64,000 nucleotides of DNA from Prolixibacter sp. SD074 (lineage in GTDB: Bacteria > Bacteroidota > Bacteroidia > Bacteroidales > Prolixibacteraceae), in NCBI RefSeq assembly GCF_009617895.1, contig NZ_BLAW01000001.1:1665001-1729000 (forward strand), in the 5' to 3' direction. The notes below the pieces were generated by a model that was not told where the DNA came from, ran no database searches, and was given only the letters and a program-made list of their open reading frames with translations. Below are positions 55,083-64,000 of this stretch, in pieces (the first letter of the stretch is position 1; the number at the start of each line of letters is the position of its first letter). The position numbers and the translations under genes were made by a program.

Positions 55083-57293
55083 ATGAGCTACTTTTTTGAC
55101 TCGAAGAACACGGAACAAATGCCGAAAGGCCGTGTGGAAGGGATAGCGAAGGTAACCGGCAAGGCAAAATATTCAGCAGAATATGAAATTTCCAACGTGG
55201 CTTACGGAGTGGTGGTCGGAAGTACCATTGCCTCCGGAAGAATCCTGAAGATGCAGGTTGAAGAAGCGATGAAGGCCCCCGGCGTCATTGATATTCTTTC
55301 GCACGAAAATAAACCTTATGTATCCGGTTTCTCCGGTATGAAAGAGATGCCGGACAATCGCTTCGGATTACCCATATTTTATACCGACAAGATTTATTAC
55401 AACGACCAGCCCATTGCGATGGTAGTAGCAGAAACAATCGAGGATGCCATGTTTGCAGCGCCGTTGGTCAAAGCTGAATACGAGGAAGCAATACCGGAAA
55501 CAGATTTTGCAAAGAAAACCAGGGAGGTTCCGCTAAAAGAGACTGAAAATGACCGGGGCAGTGTTGGAGCATGGGAAGATGCACCGCACCAGGTAGATCA
55601 GGAATATACCATTGCGATGGAAGTTCACAATCCAATGGAAATGCACGCCACCATTGCGCAGTGGAAATCGAACGATAAACTGCTATTGTACGACAAAAAC
55701 CAGGGCGTGAACCGGGTGCAATCGGTCATCAGCAGTTTGTTCGACATTCCGACAGACAACATTCATGTGATCAGCGAATTTGTCGGAGGCGGCTTTGGCA
55801 GCGGCTTACGGGTATGGCCGCATACCATCGCTGCAGTAATGGCAGCCCAACAGGTCAAGCGTCCGGTGAAAGTGGTGCTCACGCGTCCGCAGATGTTTAC
55901 CATGGTAGGCTACCGGCCTGAATCGTGGCAACGGGTGAAACTGGGAGCCGATAAAGACGGTAATTTTAAGGGAATCATCCACCAGGCAAAAAACGACAGC
56001 TCTAAAATCCAGGGTTTCTCCGATGGCATTACACGCGTTACCCGCAAAATCTACGGGTTTAAAAATGTCAAAACAGAGGAAGCCATCGTCGGCCTCAACG
56101 TCCCCATGCCAACATGGAACCGCGGTCCTGGTGATACGACCGGCTGTTTTGGTGTGGAAAGCGCCATCGATGAATTGTGCCACGAGCTCAAACTGGACCC
56201 GGTGGAGGTTCGCCTGAAAAATATCGCTCCCTATGAAATGGAAACCGGCTTGCCATGGTCGACCAATTACCTGAATGAGTGCCTGGAAAAAGGCGCAGAG
56301 CTGATTGGCTGGAAAAACCGCAACCCTGTTCCCGGTTCACTGAAAGAAGGCGGCTACAAAATCGGCTACGGCGTTGCCGTGGGGATGTGGAGCTCGGGCC
56401 GTTCCTACACCGGAGCCTCCATCGACATGAAAAAAGACGGAGTAATTACGGTCCGCACAGCGATGACCGACATCGGGACAGGAACAGGAACCGGTATGCA
56501 AAACGTTGCCCATACGGTTACCGGTATTCCCAAAAATAAAATCAAAATCGAACTGGGAAACTCCGACTTTCCCAAAGCTCCCAGTCAGGGCGGCAGCCGG
56601 GGTATGGCTTCGGTCAGTAGTGCAGTTTATGCCGCTAGTCTGGCCCTGAAACGAAAACTGGCCGGTTACGCCTGGCCCGAGAAAGATGCCAACGCCTTGA
56701 ATGTGGATAATATCTCACTATCCGACAATGGCATTATCTATCAGGGCAACCAGGATACTTTTGTTTCTTATGCCGATATTTTTGGCAAGAACAATCTCAA
56801 TGACCTCAAGGTAGAGGAATTTGCCGGGCCGGGTGAAGAGCGCAAAAAGTACGGCTTCTGCTCTTCTGCCGCGCATTTCTATAAAGTGAAAGTGCACGAG
56901 AGAACTGGTAAAATCAAAGTCGACCGGATGGTGATTGTTGTTGATGCCGGACGGATCATCAATCCGAAGGCAGCCGCTAACCAGGTCATTGGTGCCGGAG
57001 CCGGAGGCATTGGCATGGGATTGCTGGAAGAACAACTAATTGATTTCAAAACCGGGCGGTTAATTGGTAACGATTTGGCGGGTTATCACTTTGCCGTCAA
57101 TGCCGATGTGCCGCTCATCGAAGTTTCGTTTATCGGCAAGCCCGACCCAAACATCAATCCATCCGGAGCGAAAGGCCTGGGCGAAGTAGGTATCATCGGG
57201 GCCGCACCGGCGATTGCCAACGCCGTTTTCAACGCCACCGGGAAACGGGTACGCGATTTACCCATCACGGTCGAGCGGTTTTTCAATGCATAA
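55083..57293 (+). CDS. Aldehyde oxidoreductase molybdenum subunit (PaoC-like), 736 aa
   Basis: This is the molybdopterin-binding catalytic subunit. Ald_Xan_dh_C-type start GRVEGIAKVTGKAKYSAEY, then FVGGGFGSGLR (Gln-loop equivalent), NRGPGDTTGCFGVESAIDEL, SQGGSRGMASVSSAVYAAS and the active-site Glu701 in KGLGEVGIIGAAPA. The family hydroxylates aldehydes to acids; some use purines or aromatics. The PaoABC-like subunit set suggests aldehyde detoxification. No XdhC/PaoD-type cofactor-insertion chaperone gene is present in the window. A terminator follows at 57311. Confidence 0.92.
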   Translation: MSYFFDSKNTEQMPKGRVEGIAKVTGKAKYSAEYEISNVAYGVVVGSTIASGRILKMQVEEAMKAPGVIDILSHENKPYVSGFSGMKEMPDNRFGLPIFYTDKIYYNDQPIAMVVAETIEDAMFAAPLVKAEYEEAIPETDFAKKTREVPLKETENDRGSVGAWEDAPHQVDQEYTIAMEVHNPMEMHATIAQWKSNDKLLLYDKNQGVNRVQSVISSLFDIPTDNIHVISEFVGGGFGSGLRVWPHTIAAVMAAQQVKRPVKVVLTRPQMFTMVGYRPESWQRVKLGADKDGNFKGIIHQAKNDSSKIQGFSDGITRVTRKIYGFKNVKTEEAIVGLNVPMPTWNRGPGDTTGCFGVESAIDELCHELKLDPVEVRLKNIAPYEMETGLPWSTNYLNECLEKGAELIGWKNRNPVPGSLKEGGYKIGYGVAVGMWSSGRSYTGASIDMKKDGVITVRTAMTDIGTGTGTGMQNVAHTVTGIPKNKIKIELGNSDFPKAPSQGGSRGMASVSSAVYAASLALKRKLAGYAWPEKDANALNVDNISLSDNGIIYQGNQDTFVSYADIFGKNNLNDLKVEEFAGPGEERKKYGFCSSAAHFYKVKVHERTGKIKVDRMVIVVDAGRIINPKAAANQVIGAGAGGIGMGLLEEQLIDFKTGRLIGNDLAGYHFAVNADVPLIEVSFIGKPDPNINPSGAKGLGEVGIIGAAPAIANAVFNATGKRVRDLPITVERFFNA

Positions 57294-57310
57294 CTAGATT
57301 TGAACTGATA

Positions 57311-57346
57311 AAGAGGCCGGCCAGGAATTGTCGGCCTTTTTCTTTG
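57311..57346 (+). terminator. Rho-independent terminator
   Basis: AGGCCG (57314-57319) pairs with CGGCCT (57332-57337), followed by TTTTCTTT. It closes the three-gene oxidoreductase operon. Confidence 0.7.
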
Positions 57347-57399
57347 AAAGTCAGTTAAAATACCATTGAGATAATAATGAAGAATGCGCTACTGAGAAG

Positions 57400-57806
57400 A
57401 TTTACCACAAGGAGCACAAAGAATGGAACATTACGCAAACAAAACAACAGCCTGGAGGGCCGATTCCGGGCAACCATTACCTTTAAAATAACCGGTGACC
57501 CGGAAAACATCCGGATAGCCCCGTTACTTTTTTTCCCGTTGATTGAAAACAGTATTTAAACACGGCATCAAAGGTGCCACCAGCCAATCGTTTATTTTCA
57601 TCAAGCTACAAATGACTGATGAGTTCGTAACTTTAACCGTTGAGAATAACAAGGGCATTACCGACGATGTGGAGAAAAAGGAATACAAAGGAATTGGACT
57701 GGCCAATGTGCGGAAACGGCTCGAAATGACCTATCCCGGTAACCATCAGGTGAAAATTACCGACCAGCTCATCCCGGTAGAGCCAACTACAAAGACGACT
57801 TACTGA
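57400..57806 (+). pseudogene. Remnant of a LytS-type sensor histidine kinase
   Basis: One frame gives GDPENIRIAPLLFFPLIENS, the N-box of the LytS/YehU-type ATPase domain, then stops at 57557. The next frame continues with FKHGIKGATSQSFIFIKLQ, TLTVENNKG and KGIGLANVRKRLEMTYPG, the G-boxes of the same domain, to 57806. One extra base near 57556 accounts for the break. The membrane and dimerisation parts are missing. No LytTR response-regulator gene is next to it. It is thus a dead relic of a two-component system. Confidence 0.75.
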
Positions 57807-57908
57807 AAAGGCTGAGTGGGAAATAAGCGCGTCCCACCTGAACTCCGTCCTTCAGTTTTTAATGAAAAAATTGCTAATTTGAGCCAAAATCAAACTAACA
57901 AGACGAAG

Positions 57909-58850
57909 ATGAACCAGAAGAATCACAACAAAGGAATCAAACGCCGCGACTTTTTGAAGACCAGCGCTGCGTTTGCCGGAACAGCCATGTTCATGGGAAT
58001 GGGAACATCAAAATTATTCGGCGCAAGCGGCCCGACAGGAACCTCCATTGAAAATGTCACGCTGAACAATGGTGTGAAAATGCCCATTCTCGGATTTGGA
58101 ACCTACGGATTAAATGGTGAGGTGTGCCAACAATCCGTTGCCGATGCGATTTCGCTCGGCTACCGTTTGCTCGATACAGCAACCGTTTACCGGAACGAAG
58201 AGTTCGTGGGCGCCGGCATCAAACAAAGCGGCATTAAACGGGAAGAACTGTTCATTACCTCCAAAGTGTGGGTCGATGATTCGGGTTATGAAAAGGCGAA
58301 ATTAGCCTTTGAAACCTCGCTCGAAAAACTGGGAACCGACTATTTGGATCTCTATCTCATTCACCGGCCACGGGGCGATGTAAAAGGTTCGTGGAAGGCA
58401 ATGGAAGAGCTGTATAAGGAAGGCAAAATCAGGGCCATCGGGGTGAGTAATTTCGAACCGCAACAACTGGATGATTTGATGGCCAGTTTCGACGTCACGC
58501 CGGCGGTTAATCAAATCGAATCGCATGCCTTCTTCCAGCAGAACAAAGCCCATGCCTATATGAAACCACACAAGATACAAATGGAAGCCTGGGCTCCTCT
58601 GGCCGAAGGCCGCAACGGACTCTTCACCAATGAAACACTGGCGGCTATTGGCAAAAAGTACAACAAAAGCAATGCGCAGATAAGTTTACGTTGGCATTAC
58701 CAACGGGGCATCATCGCCATTCCGCGCTCGTCGCAGAATGCACACAGGATAGAAAACCTCAACATTTTCGATTTTGAGTTGACGGAATCCGATATGCGGA
58801 CCATTGCCGCACTCGACCTGAACAAAACGCAATTCCCGGAGTGGAGCTAA
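57909..58850 (+). CDS. Aldo/keto reductase with Tat-like leader, 313 aa
   Basis: An N-terminal twin-arginine motif (KRRDFLKTSA) and hydrophobic stretch precede a full AKR barrel. The catalytic tetrad is visible: Asp89 and Tyr94 (LLDTATVYRNEE), Lys119 (FITSKVW) and His152 (LYLIHRP). NADPH-site residues follow near ISLRWHYQRGIIAIPRSS. It reduces aldehydes or ketones. Export of an NADPH-dependent enzyme is unusual, though folded export with cofactor by Tat is known. I start at the ATG at 57909, since the frame upstream (from 57816) has no gene-like content. A close paralogue without leader lies at 61284. Confidence 0.87.
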   Translation: MNQKNHNKGIKRRDFLKTSAAFAGTAMFMGMGTSKLFGASGPTGTSIENVTLNNGVKMPILGFGTYGLNGEVCQQSVADAISLGYRLLDTATVYRNEEFVGAGIKQSGIKREELFITSKVWVDDSGYEKAKLAFETSLEKLGTDYLDLYLIHRPRGDVKGSWKAMEELYKEGKIRAIGVSNFEPQQLDDLMASFDVTPAVNQIESHAFFQQNKAHAYMKPHKIQMEAWAPLAEGRNGLFTNETLAAIGKKYNKSNAQISLRWHYQRGIIAIPRSSQNAHRIENLNIFDFELTESDMRTIAALDLNKTQFPEWS

Positions 58851-58867
58851 AAAAATAGAATTCGATA

Positions 58868-58934
58868 AACCGTTGTGTGAAACGACTCTTAATCAAGAAA
58901 AATCATGAAGGCCTTGAGTTTCACACAACGGGTT
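58868..58934. repeat. 14-bp inverted repeat between convergent genes
   Basis: CCGTTGTGTGAAAC (58870-58883) and GTTTCACACAACGG (58918-58931) are perfect inverse copies with a 34-base loop that has a small inner TCAAG/CTTGA stem. It lies after the aldo/keto reductase gene and may be a terminator or a small palindromic element. Confidence 0.6.
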
Positions 58935-59064
58935 TTCAACGAAATAATAAGCTGAAAAAAGCACATGAACTTACCTCCCCAAAAAAGCCACAGTAATCGG
59001 TTGAACTGTGCCCGGCAAAAAATCATGTGTAACAGGTACAAGCCGGGCAAGTGGTGAGCATTGA

Positions 59065-59979
59065 CTAATTCAACGTGCGGTACTCGTTAGGCGTATACCC
59101 CGTTACGTTTTTAAACAACCGGGTGAAGTGTTGGGGATATTTAAAACCCAATTCAGAGGCAATTTCATTCACCGTTTTATCCGCATCAAATGTCTTCTGC
59201 TTGGCCACATCTATAATCTTGTTCTGGATATATTCCTTGGCCGATTTTCCTGTTTCCTTTTTTATCAAATCGCCAAAATAGTTGGCCGATAGATGAAGTT
59301 CTTCAGCAAAATAAGCAACCGATGGTAAGCCGATGTTCTGAGGCTTATCCGACGAAAAATAGCTATTTAGTAGTTCCTCAAACTTTTCCAGGATTCCCCT
59401 GTTAACGCTATCTCTTGTAATAAACTGACGATCGTAAAAACGTTCGCAATGATTCAGCAACAAGTCAAGTTTCGAAACAATCAGTTTCTTACTGTGCTTA
59501 TCGACAGGCTGTTGAAGTTCAGCATCTATTTTGGAAAAGCAATCCATCACAATCTCCCGCTCGCGTTCCGATAAATGCAAGGCTTCGTTTGCCTTGTAAC
59601 TGAAAAAGCTATAGTCACTACTGATGCTTTTGGCAAGTGAAGTACCATGGAGCAGGTCGGGATGAAAAACCACAGCATATCCCTTGGGTTGATACACTTT
59701 ACCGTCGGTTTCAATTTCCATTACCTGTCCCGGAGCAACGAAAACCATGGTCCCTTCCTGGTAGTCATAGTAATTACGACCATATCGTAAATCGCCGCAT
59801 TTTACATCTTTCAGAAAAATACAATACATACCATAATTGATGCGCACAGTCTTTTCTCCGTCCCATGATCTTGGATTCGCTCTTGAAAAATCGATAACGC
59901 TAACCAAAGGGTGCAGTGTTTCGTGATTATTCAGGGTATTATATTCGTGTACGGTGTCAAATTTGAATATCAGGCTCAT
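59065..59979 (-). CDS. AraC-family transcriptional regulator, 304 aa
   Basis: An N-terminal AraC-binding-type cupin region (about 30-150: MVFVAPGQVMEIETDGK, FHPDLLHGTSLA) is followed by two helix-turn-helix motifs at the C-terminus (SVAYFAEELHLSANYFGDLIK and ELGFKYPQHFTRLFKNVTG). I place the start at the Met at 59979 (MSLIFKFDTV), because the longer in-frame start at 60087 adds a hydrophobic stretch foreign to the family. It is divergent from the alpha/beta hydrolase gene at 60137 and probably controls that gene and the downstream reductase. Similar AraC-reductase-hydrolase sets occur in other Bacteroidota. Confidence 0.87.
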   Translation of the reverse strand: MSLIFKFDTVHEYNTLNNHETLHPLVSVIDFSRANPRSWDGEKTVRINYGMYCIFLKDVKCGDLRYGRNYYDYQEGTMVFVAPGQVMEIETDGKVYQPKGYAVVFHPDLLHGTSLAKSISSDYSFFSYKANEALHLSEREREIVMDCFSKIDAELQQPVDKHSKKLIVSKLDLLLNHCERFYDRQFITRDSVNRGILEKFEELLNSYFSSDKPQNIGLPSVAYFAEELHLSANYFGDLIKKETGKSAKEYIQNKIIDVAKQKTFDADKTVNEIASELGFKYPQHFTRLFKNVTGYTPNEYRTLN

Positions 59980-60136
59980 CTCAGTACGGTTTGATATAAA
60001 ACAAATGTACGCATTCCTGTAAAGCAGTAAGTACTCCATCGGTCCAATCAGTAAAAATGGTAGACAATACAGTAGTCTGTATACCAATATCTTTTCGACA
60101 TCTCCCTACCTTTAGAAGGTGAAAAAATATCGTACC

Positions 60137-62138
<2,002 letters not shown>

Positions 62139-62157
62139 TTTTTGGAGGAAACGAAAC

Positions 62158-62392
62158 ATGAAAAGAAGAATAAGATACCTTTTTTTAGTAGCGATGCTTG
62201 TGCCAACCAGCACAATCTCTTCCGCTCAAACCAAGCCAAATAATCCTTTTGGCCTGGTTTACAGGAATGCCATTACAGAAAATGTAGCTGGCAAGGTGAA
62301 TATTCATCCGGTAACCTCCAAACTGCATGGCCTGTATATGTGAACCAGGCTATGAACAAACTCAACGAATTCTTTGGCAAATTCTTGTAAAA
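62158..62392 (+). pseudogene. Alpha/beta hydrolase gene with internal deletion
   Basis: A Shine-Dalgarno-like GGAGG precedes a signal peptide (ends SSAQ) and a stretch NPFGLVYRNAITENVAGKVN, the usual start of a Bacteroidota alpha/beta-hydrolase family. The frame ends at 62343. A second frame across the same place reads YVNQAMNKLNEFFGKFL and stops at 62392, which resembles the C-terminal tail of the same family. All of the catalytic middle is gone, with the junction near 62335. This is my reading from family resemblance. Confidence 0.6.
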
Positions 62393-62428
62393 AATATTCC
62401 AATGACAAACTACATAAAAAACAACACC

Positions 62429-62929
62429 ATGAAAAAATCAATTCTCGGACTGTTTCTCATCATCATATGTGCGCAATGGTCCTTTGCACAACATGGACTA
62501 AATCCAACCAACAGGGCATTTACAGCTGAAGAACAAGAGGTTATTAAACTCTCCAAAGAAAAATGGCAGTGGATGGCAGATAAGAATGTGGACAAATTAG
62601 ATTCGCTCTTTGAACCAAAAGCAATGTTCGTGCACATGGGAGGTTCCTGGGGCAAAGAACAGGAACTCAATGTGATTAAAAACGGTTTTATTTGGTACAA
62701 GAAAGCAGATATCCATGATCTAACGGTTAATATTTTTGGCAATACAGCTATTCTGTTAAACAGGATTACGTTGTTAGCTGAGGTGGGCAGCCGTGAAGTC
62801 AGCAATCCTTTTATGGTCACCGAAGTTTACATTAAACAGAACGGCAGTTGGAAGATGGGCTCCTTATCCTTCTCACATCTGCTTACACCTCCCGCCCCTG
62901 GCACAGCCCCAAACGAGGAGTCACACTAG
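62429..62929 (+). CDS. Exported SnoaL/DUF4440-like protein, 166 aa
   Basis: A signal peptide (MKKSILGLFLIIICAQWSFAQ) is followed by an NTF2-like cone fold: EVIKLSKEKWQWMADKNVDKLD, FVHMGGSWGKEQELNVIKNG and VTEVYIKQNGSWKMGSLSFS. Such small exported proteins act as ketosteroid-isomerase-like or binding proteins; the role is unknown. I start at the ATG at 62429; an ATG at 62402 in the same frame would add nine residues. It lies between two wrecked esterase genes but is itself intact. Confidence 0.8.
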   Translation: MKKSILGLFLIIICAQWSFAQHGLNPTNRAFTAEEQEVIKLSKEKWQWMADKNVDKLDSLFEPKAMFVHMGGSWGKEQELNVIKNGFIWYKKADIHDLTVNIFGNTAILLNRITLLAEVGSREVSNPFMVTEVYIKQNGSWKMGSLSFSHLLTPPAPGTAPNEESH

Positions 62930-62961
62930 TTTGCTGAATTAGCTGTCAGTAACAACTAAAA

Positions 62962-63057
62962 ATGAAAAGTAAACCCAGAAGCCTTATTCTGATAGCCATG
63001 GTTACGACAACAAGTTCTCTTTCGTTTACACGATTGATGGCCCCTGGCGATCGGTAA
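62962..63057 (+). pseudogene. Orphan signal-peptide-like remnant, 31 codons
   Basis: A short frame MKSKPRSLILIAMVTTTSS then LSFTRLMAPGDR and a stop looks like the head of an exported protein without its body. It stands between the SnoaL-like gene and the broken carboxylesterase gene. It may be a relic of a third deleted gene; evidence is slight. Confidence 0.35.
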
Positions 63058-63106
63058 GGTCCTTCATTGAAATACGCTGTAAAATGGAAAATTCAAAACC
63101 TGACAC

Positions 63107-64000
63107 ATGAAAAAGCTATTATCCGGATTGATATTATGCATTGTCGCATTTTCCGTAAATGCTCAACACACAGTAGAAAATACTGAGCGAAACACGCCAC
63201 CAACTATTCGTACGGCATCCGGAATGGTGCAAGGTGTAACAGAAGGAGATGCTTCCATCTTTAAGGGGATTCCCTTTGCTGCACCGCCGGTTGGCGGATA
63301 TCGCTGGCGCCCGCCACAACCCGTAACCCATGGGAGGGGATTCGTGAGGCAAAAGAGTTTGGCCCTAATTGTGCGCAAGGCGGATGGGGAGCCGCTCCCG
63401 GAACAATTCAGGAAGGTTCATCAGAAGATTGCCTCTACCTTAATTTGTGGAAACCTGCCGATGCTTTGTACCCCGTTTCAGCCGAAACGATCGGAGTAAA
63501 TTTTGCCCACAAACATGGCATTGAAGGAACGGATGCAACCGCATTGGCCAGGTTGCGCGCCCTGGGTGTAGAGGAGATTGTTGACGGTGGCCAGGAAACG
63601 GATGGCCAGGGAGGTCCACGAATCTATTCAGGCCCGATTCTCGATGGTAAACTGGTGGTTGAAACGGCTGAGAGTGCATACAAAGCAGGCAGGCAGGCAA
63701 AAGTTCCGCTCATCATCGGGAATTGCAGTGCAGAGATAGGCGGAGGCTTTGTGAATGCCAGCAAGTCAAAGGACGAACTGTTTTCACTTTTCGGCACACT
63801 GGAGGGGGAAGCAAAAGCGGCCTATGATCCTGATGGAAATAAAGAATTCGCAGAGGTACAAACAAAGTTTAATACCGACTGGGTATGGGCTGAACCCGCC
63901 CGGTTTGTAGCAAGGGTTTTTGTGGCTAATGGAGAACCTGCCTATATGTACCTGTTCGGATACGTCCCTGCTCCAATGAAGGAAAGAATGCGCTATGGTG
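63107..64000 (+). pseudogene. Carboxylesterase (type B) gene with frameshift and internal deletion, 3' end beyond window
   Basis: The first frame gives a signal peptide (ends SVNAQ) and the type-B esterase start [20 protein letters not shown], then [10 protein letters not shown]. One lost C near 63328 shifts the frame; the following frame reads [15 protein letters not shown] and [14 protein letters not shown]. At about 63470 it jumps directly to [20 protein letters not shown], a part that normally comes some 120-140 residues later. The missing segment would include the oxyanion HGGG and the GESAGG nucleophile elbow. Open sequence continues to the window end (PLIIGNCSAEIGGG). The gene cannot make an active enzyme. 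Confidence 0.75.

Noticed and set aside
59008-59048. TGCCCGGC/GCCGGGCA hairpin as a terminator of the AraC gene
   Set aside because: The stem is good but no T-run follows on either strand, so I do not call it.

Overview
The window looks like a chromosomal segment of a marine or sediment-type Bacteroidota, probably of the Marinilabiliales/Prolixibacteraceae kind. The evidence is a set of family-typical genes (DUF4293 protein, LptD of the Bacteroidota type, SPFH protein, PyrB-PyrI pair, TonB receptor with a carboxypeptidase-like plug extension). Bacteroidota-type promoters (a -7 box TAnnTTTG) lie before many genes, and Shine-Dalgarno sequences are rare. The taxonomic placement is inference: no rRNA or tRNA gene was recognised.

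Layout. (1) 1-7032, minus strand: an export operon running ABC ATPase, ABC permease fused to an M1-peptidase-like and golvesin-like region, TolC-type outer-membrane protein, lipoprotein-like adaptor, then the start of an RND pump. (2) 7390-10944: an ArnT/PMT-type glycosyltransferase, a DUF72 protein and a zinc alcohol dehydrogenase. (3) 10941-20410: a compact locus that I read as a glucosylglycerate (compatible-solute) utilisation system. It holds an AraC regulator, a divergent TonB receptor, a GH63 glucosylglycerate/mannosylglycerate hydrolase, a sodium:solute symporter, a GH13_18 phosphorylase and a glycerate kinase. (4) 20448-25850: a GH5 enzyme with a Tat-like leader, a very long Sel1-repeat protein, an array of ten 21-bp repeats, an HD-domain protein, and a nickel superoxide dismutase whose Ni-hook begins exactly after a predicted signal-peptidase site.

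(5) 26040-53191: mostly housekeeping. LptD, amidase and MCE/MlaD genes (the last two share a C-terminal SPOR-like domain), dnaA, an EamA transporter, YigZ, pyrB-pyrI behind an attenuator-like leader, free-Met-sulfoxide reductase, an array of five 41-bp hairpin-bearing repeats, DUF4293, SPFH protein, nucleoside phosphorylase, ribonuclease Y, ZapA with a coiled-coil partner, M23 peptidase, anmK, C69 dipeptidase, rplS, a YitT protein, a protein with four helical repeats and a GH16-like domain lacking both catalytic glutamates, and an RNA m5C methyltransferase.

(6) 52857-64000: accessory and partly decaying. A frameshifted small membrane protein, a three-subunit PaoABC-like molybdenum aldehyde oxidoreductase, a remnant of a LytS-type histidine kinase, two paralogous aldo/keto reductases (one with a Tat-like leader), an AraC regulator, an alpha/beta hydrolase, a SnoaL-like exported protein, and two esterase-type genes wrecked by internal deletions. 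The best candidates for something undescribed are the glucosylglycerate locus, the exported Ni-SOD, the catalytically dead GH16-like repeat protein, the pyr leader and the two intergenic repeat arrays.
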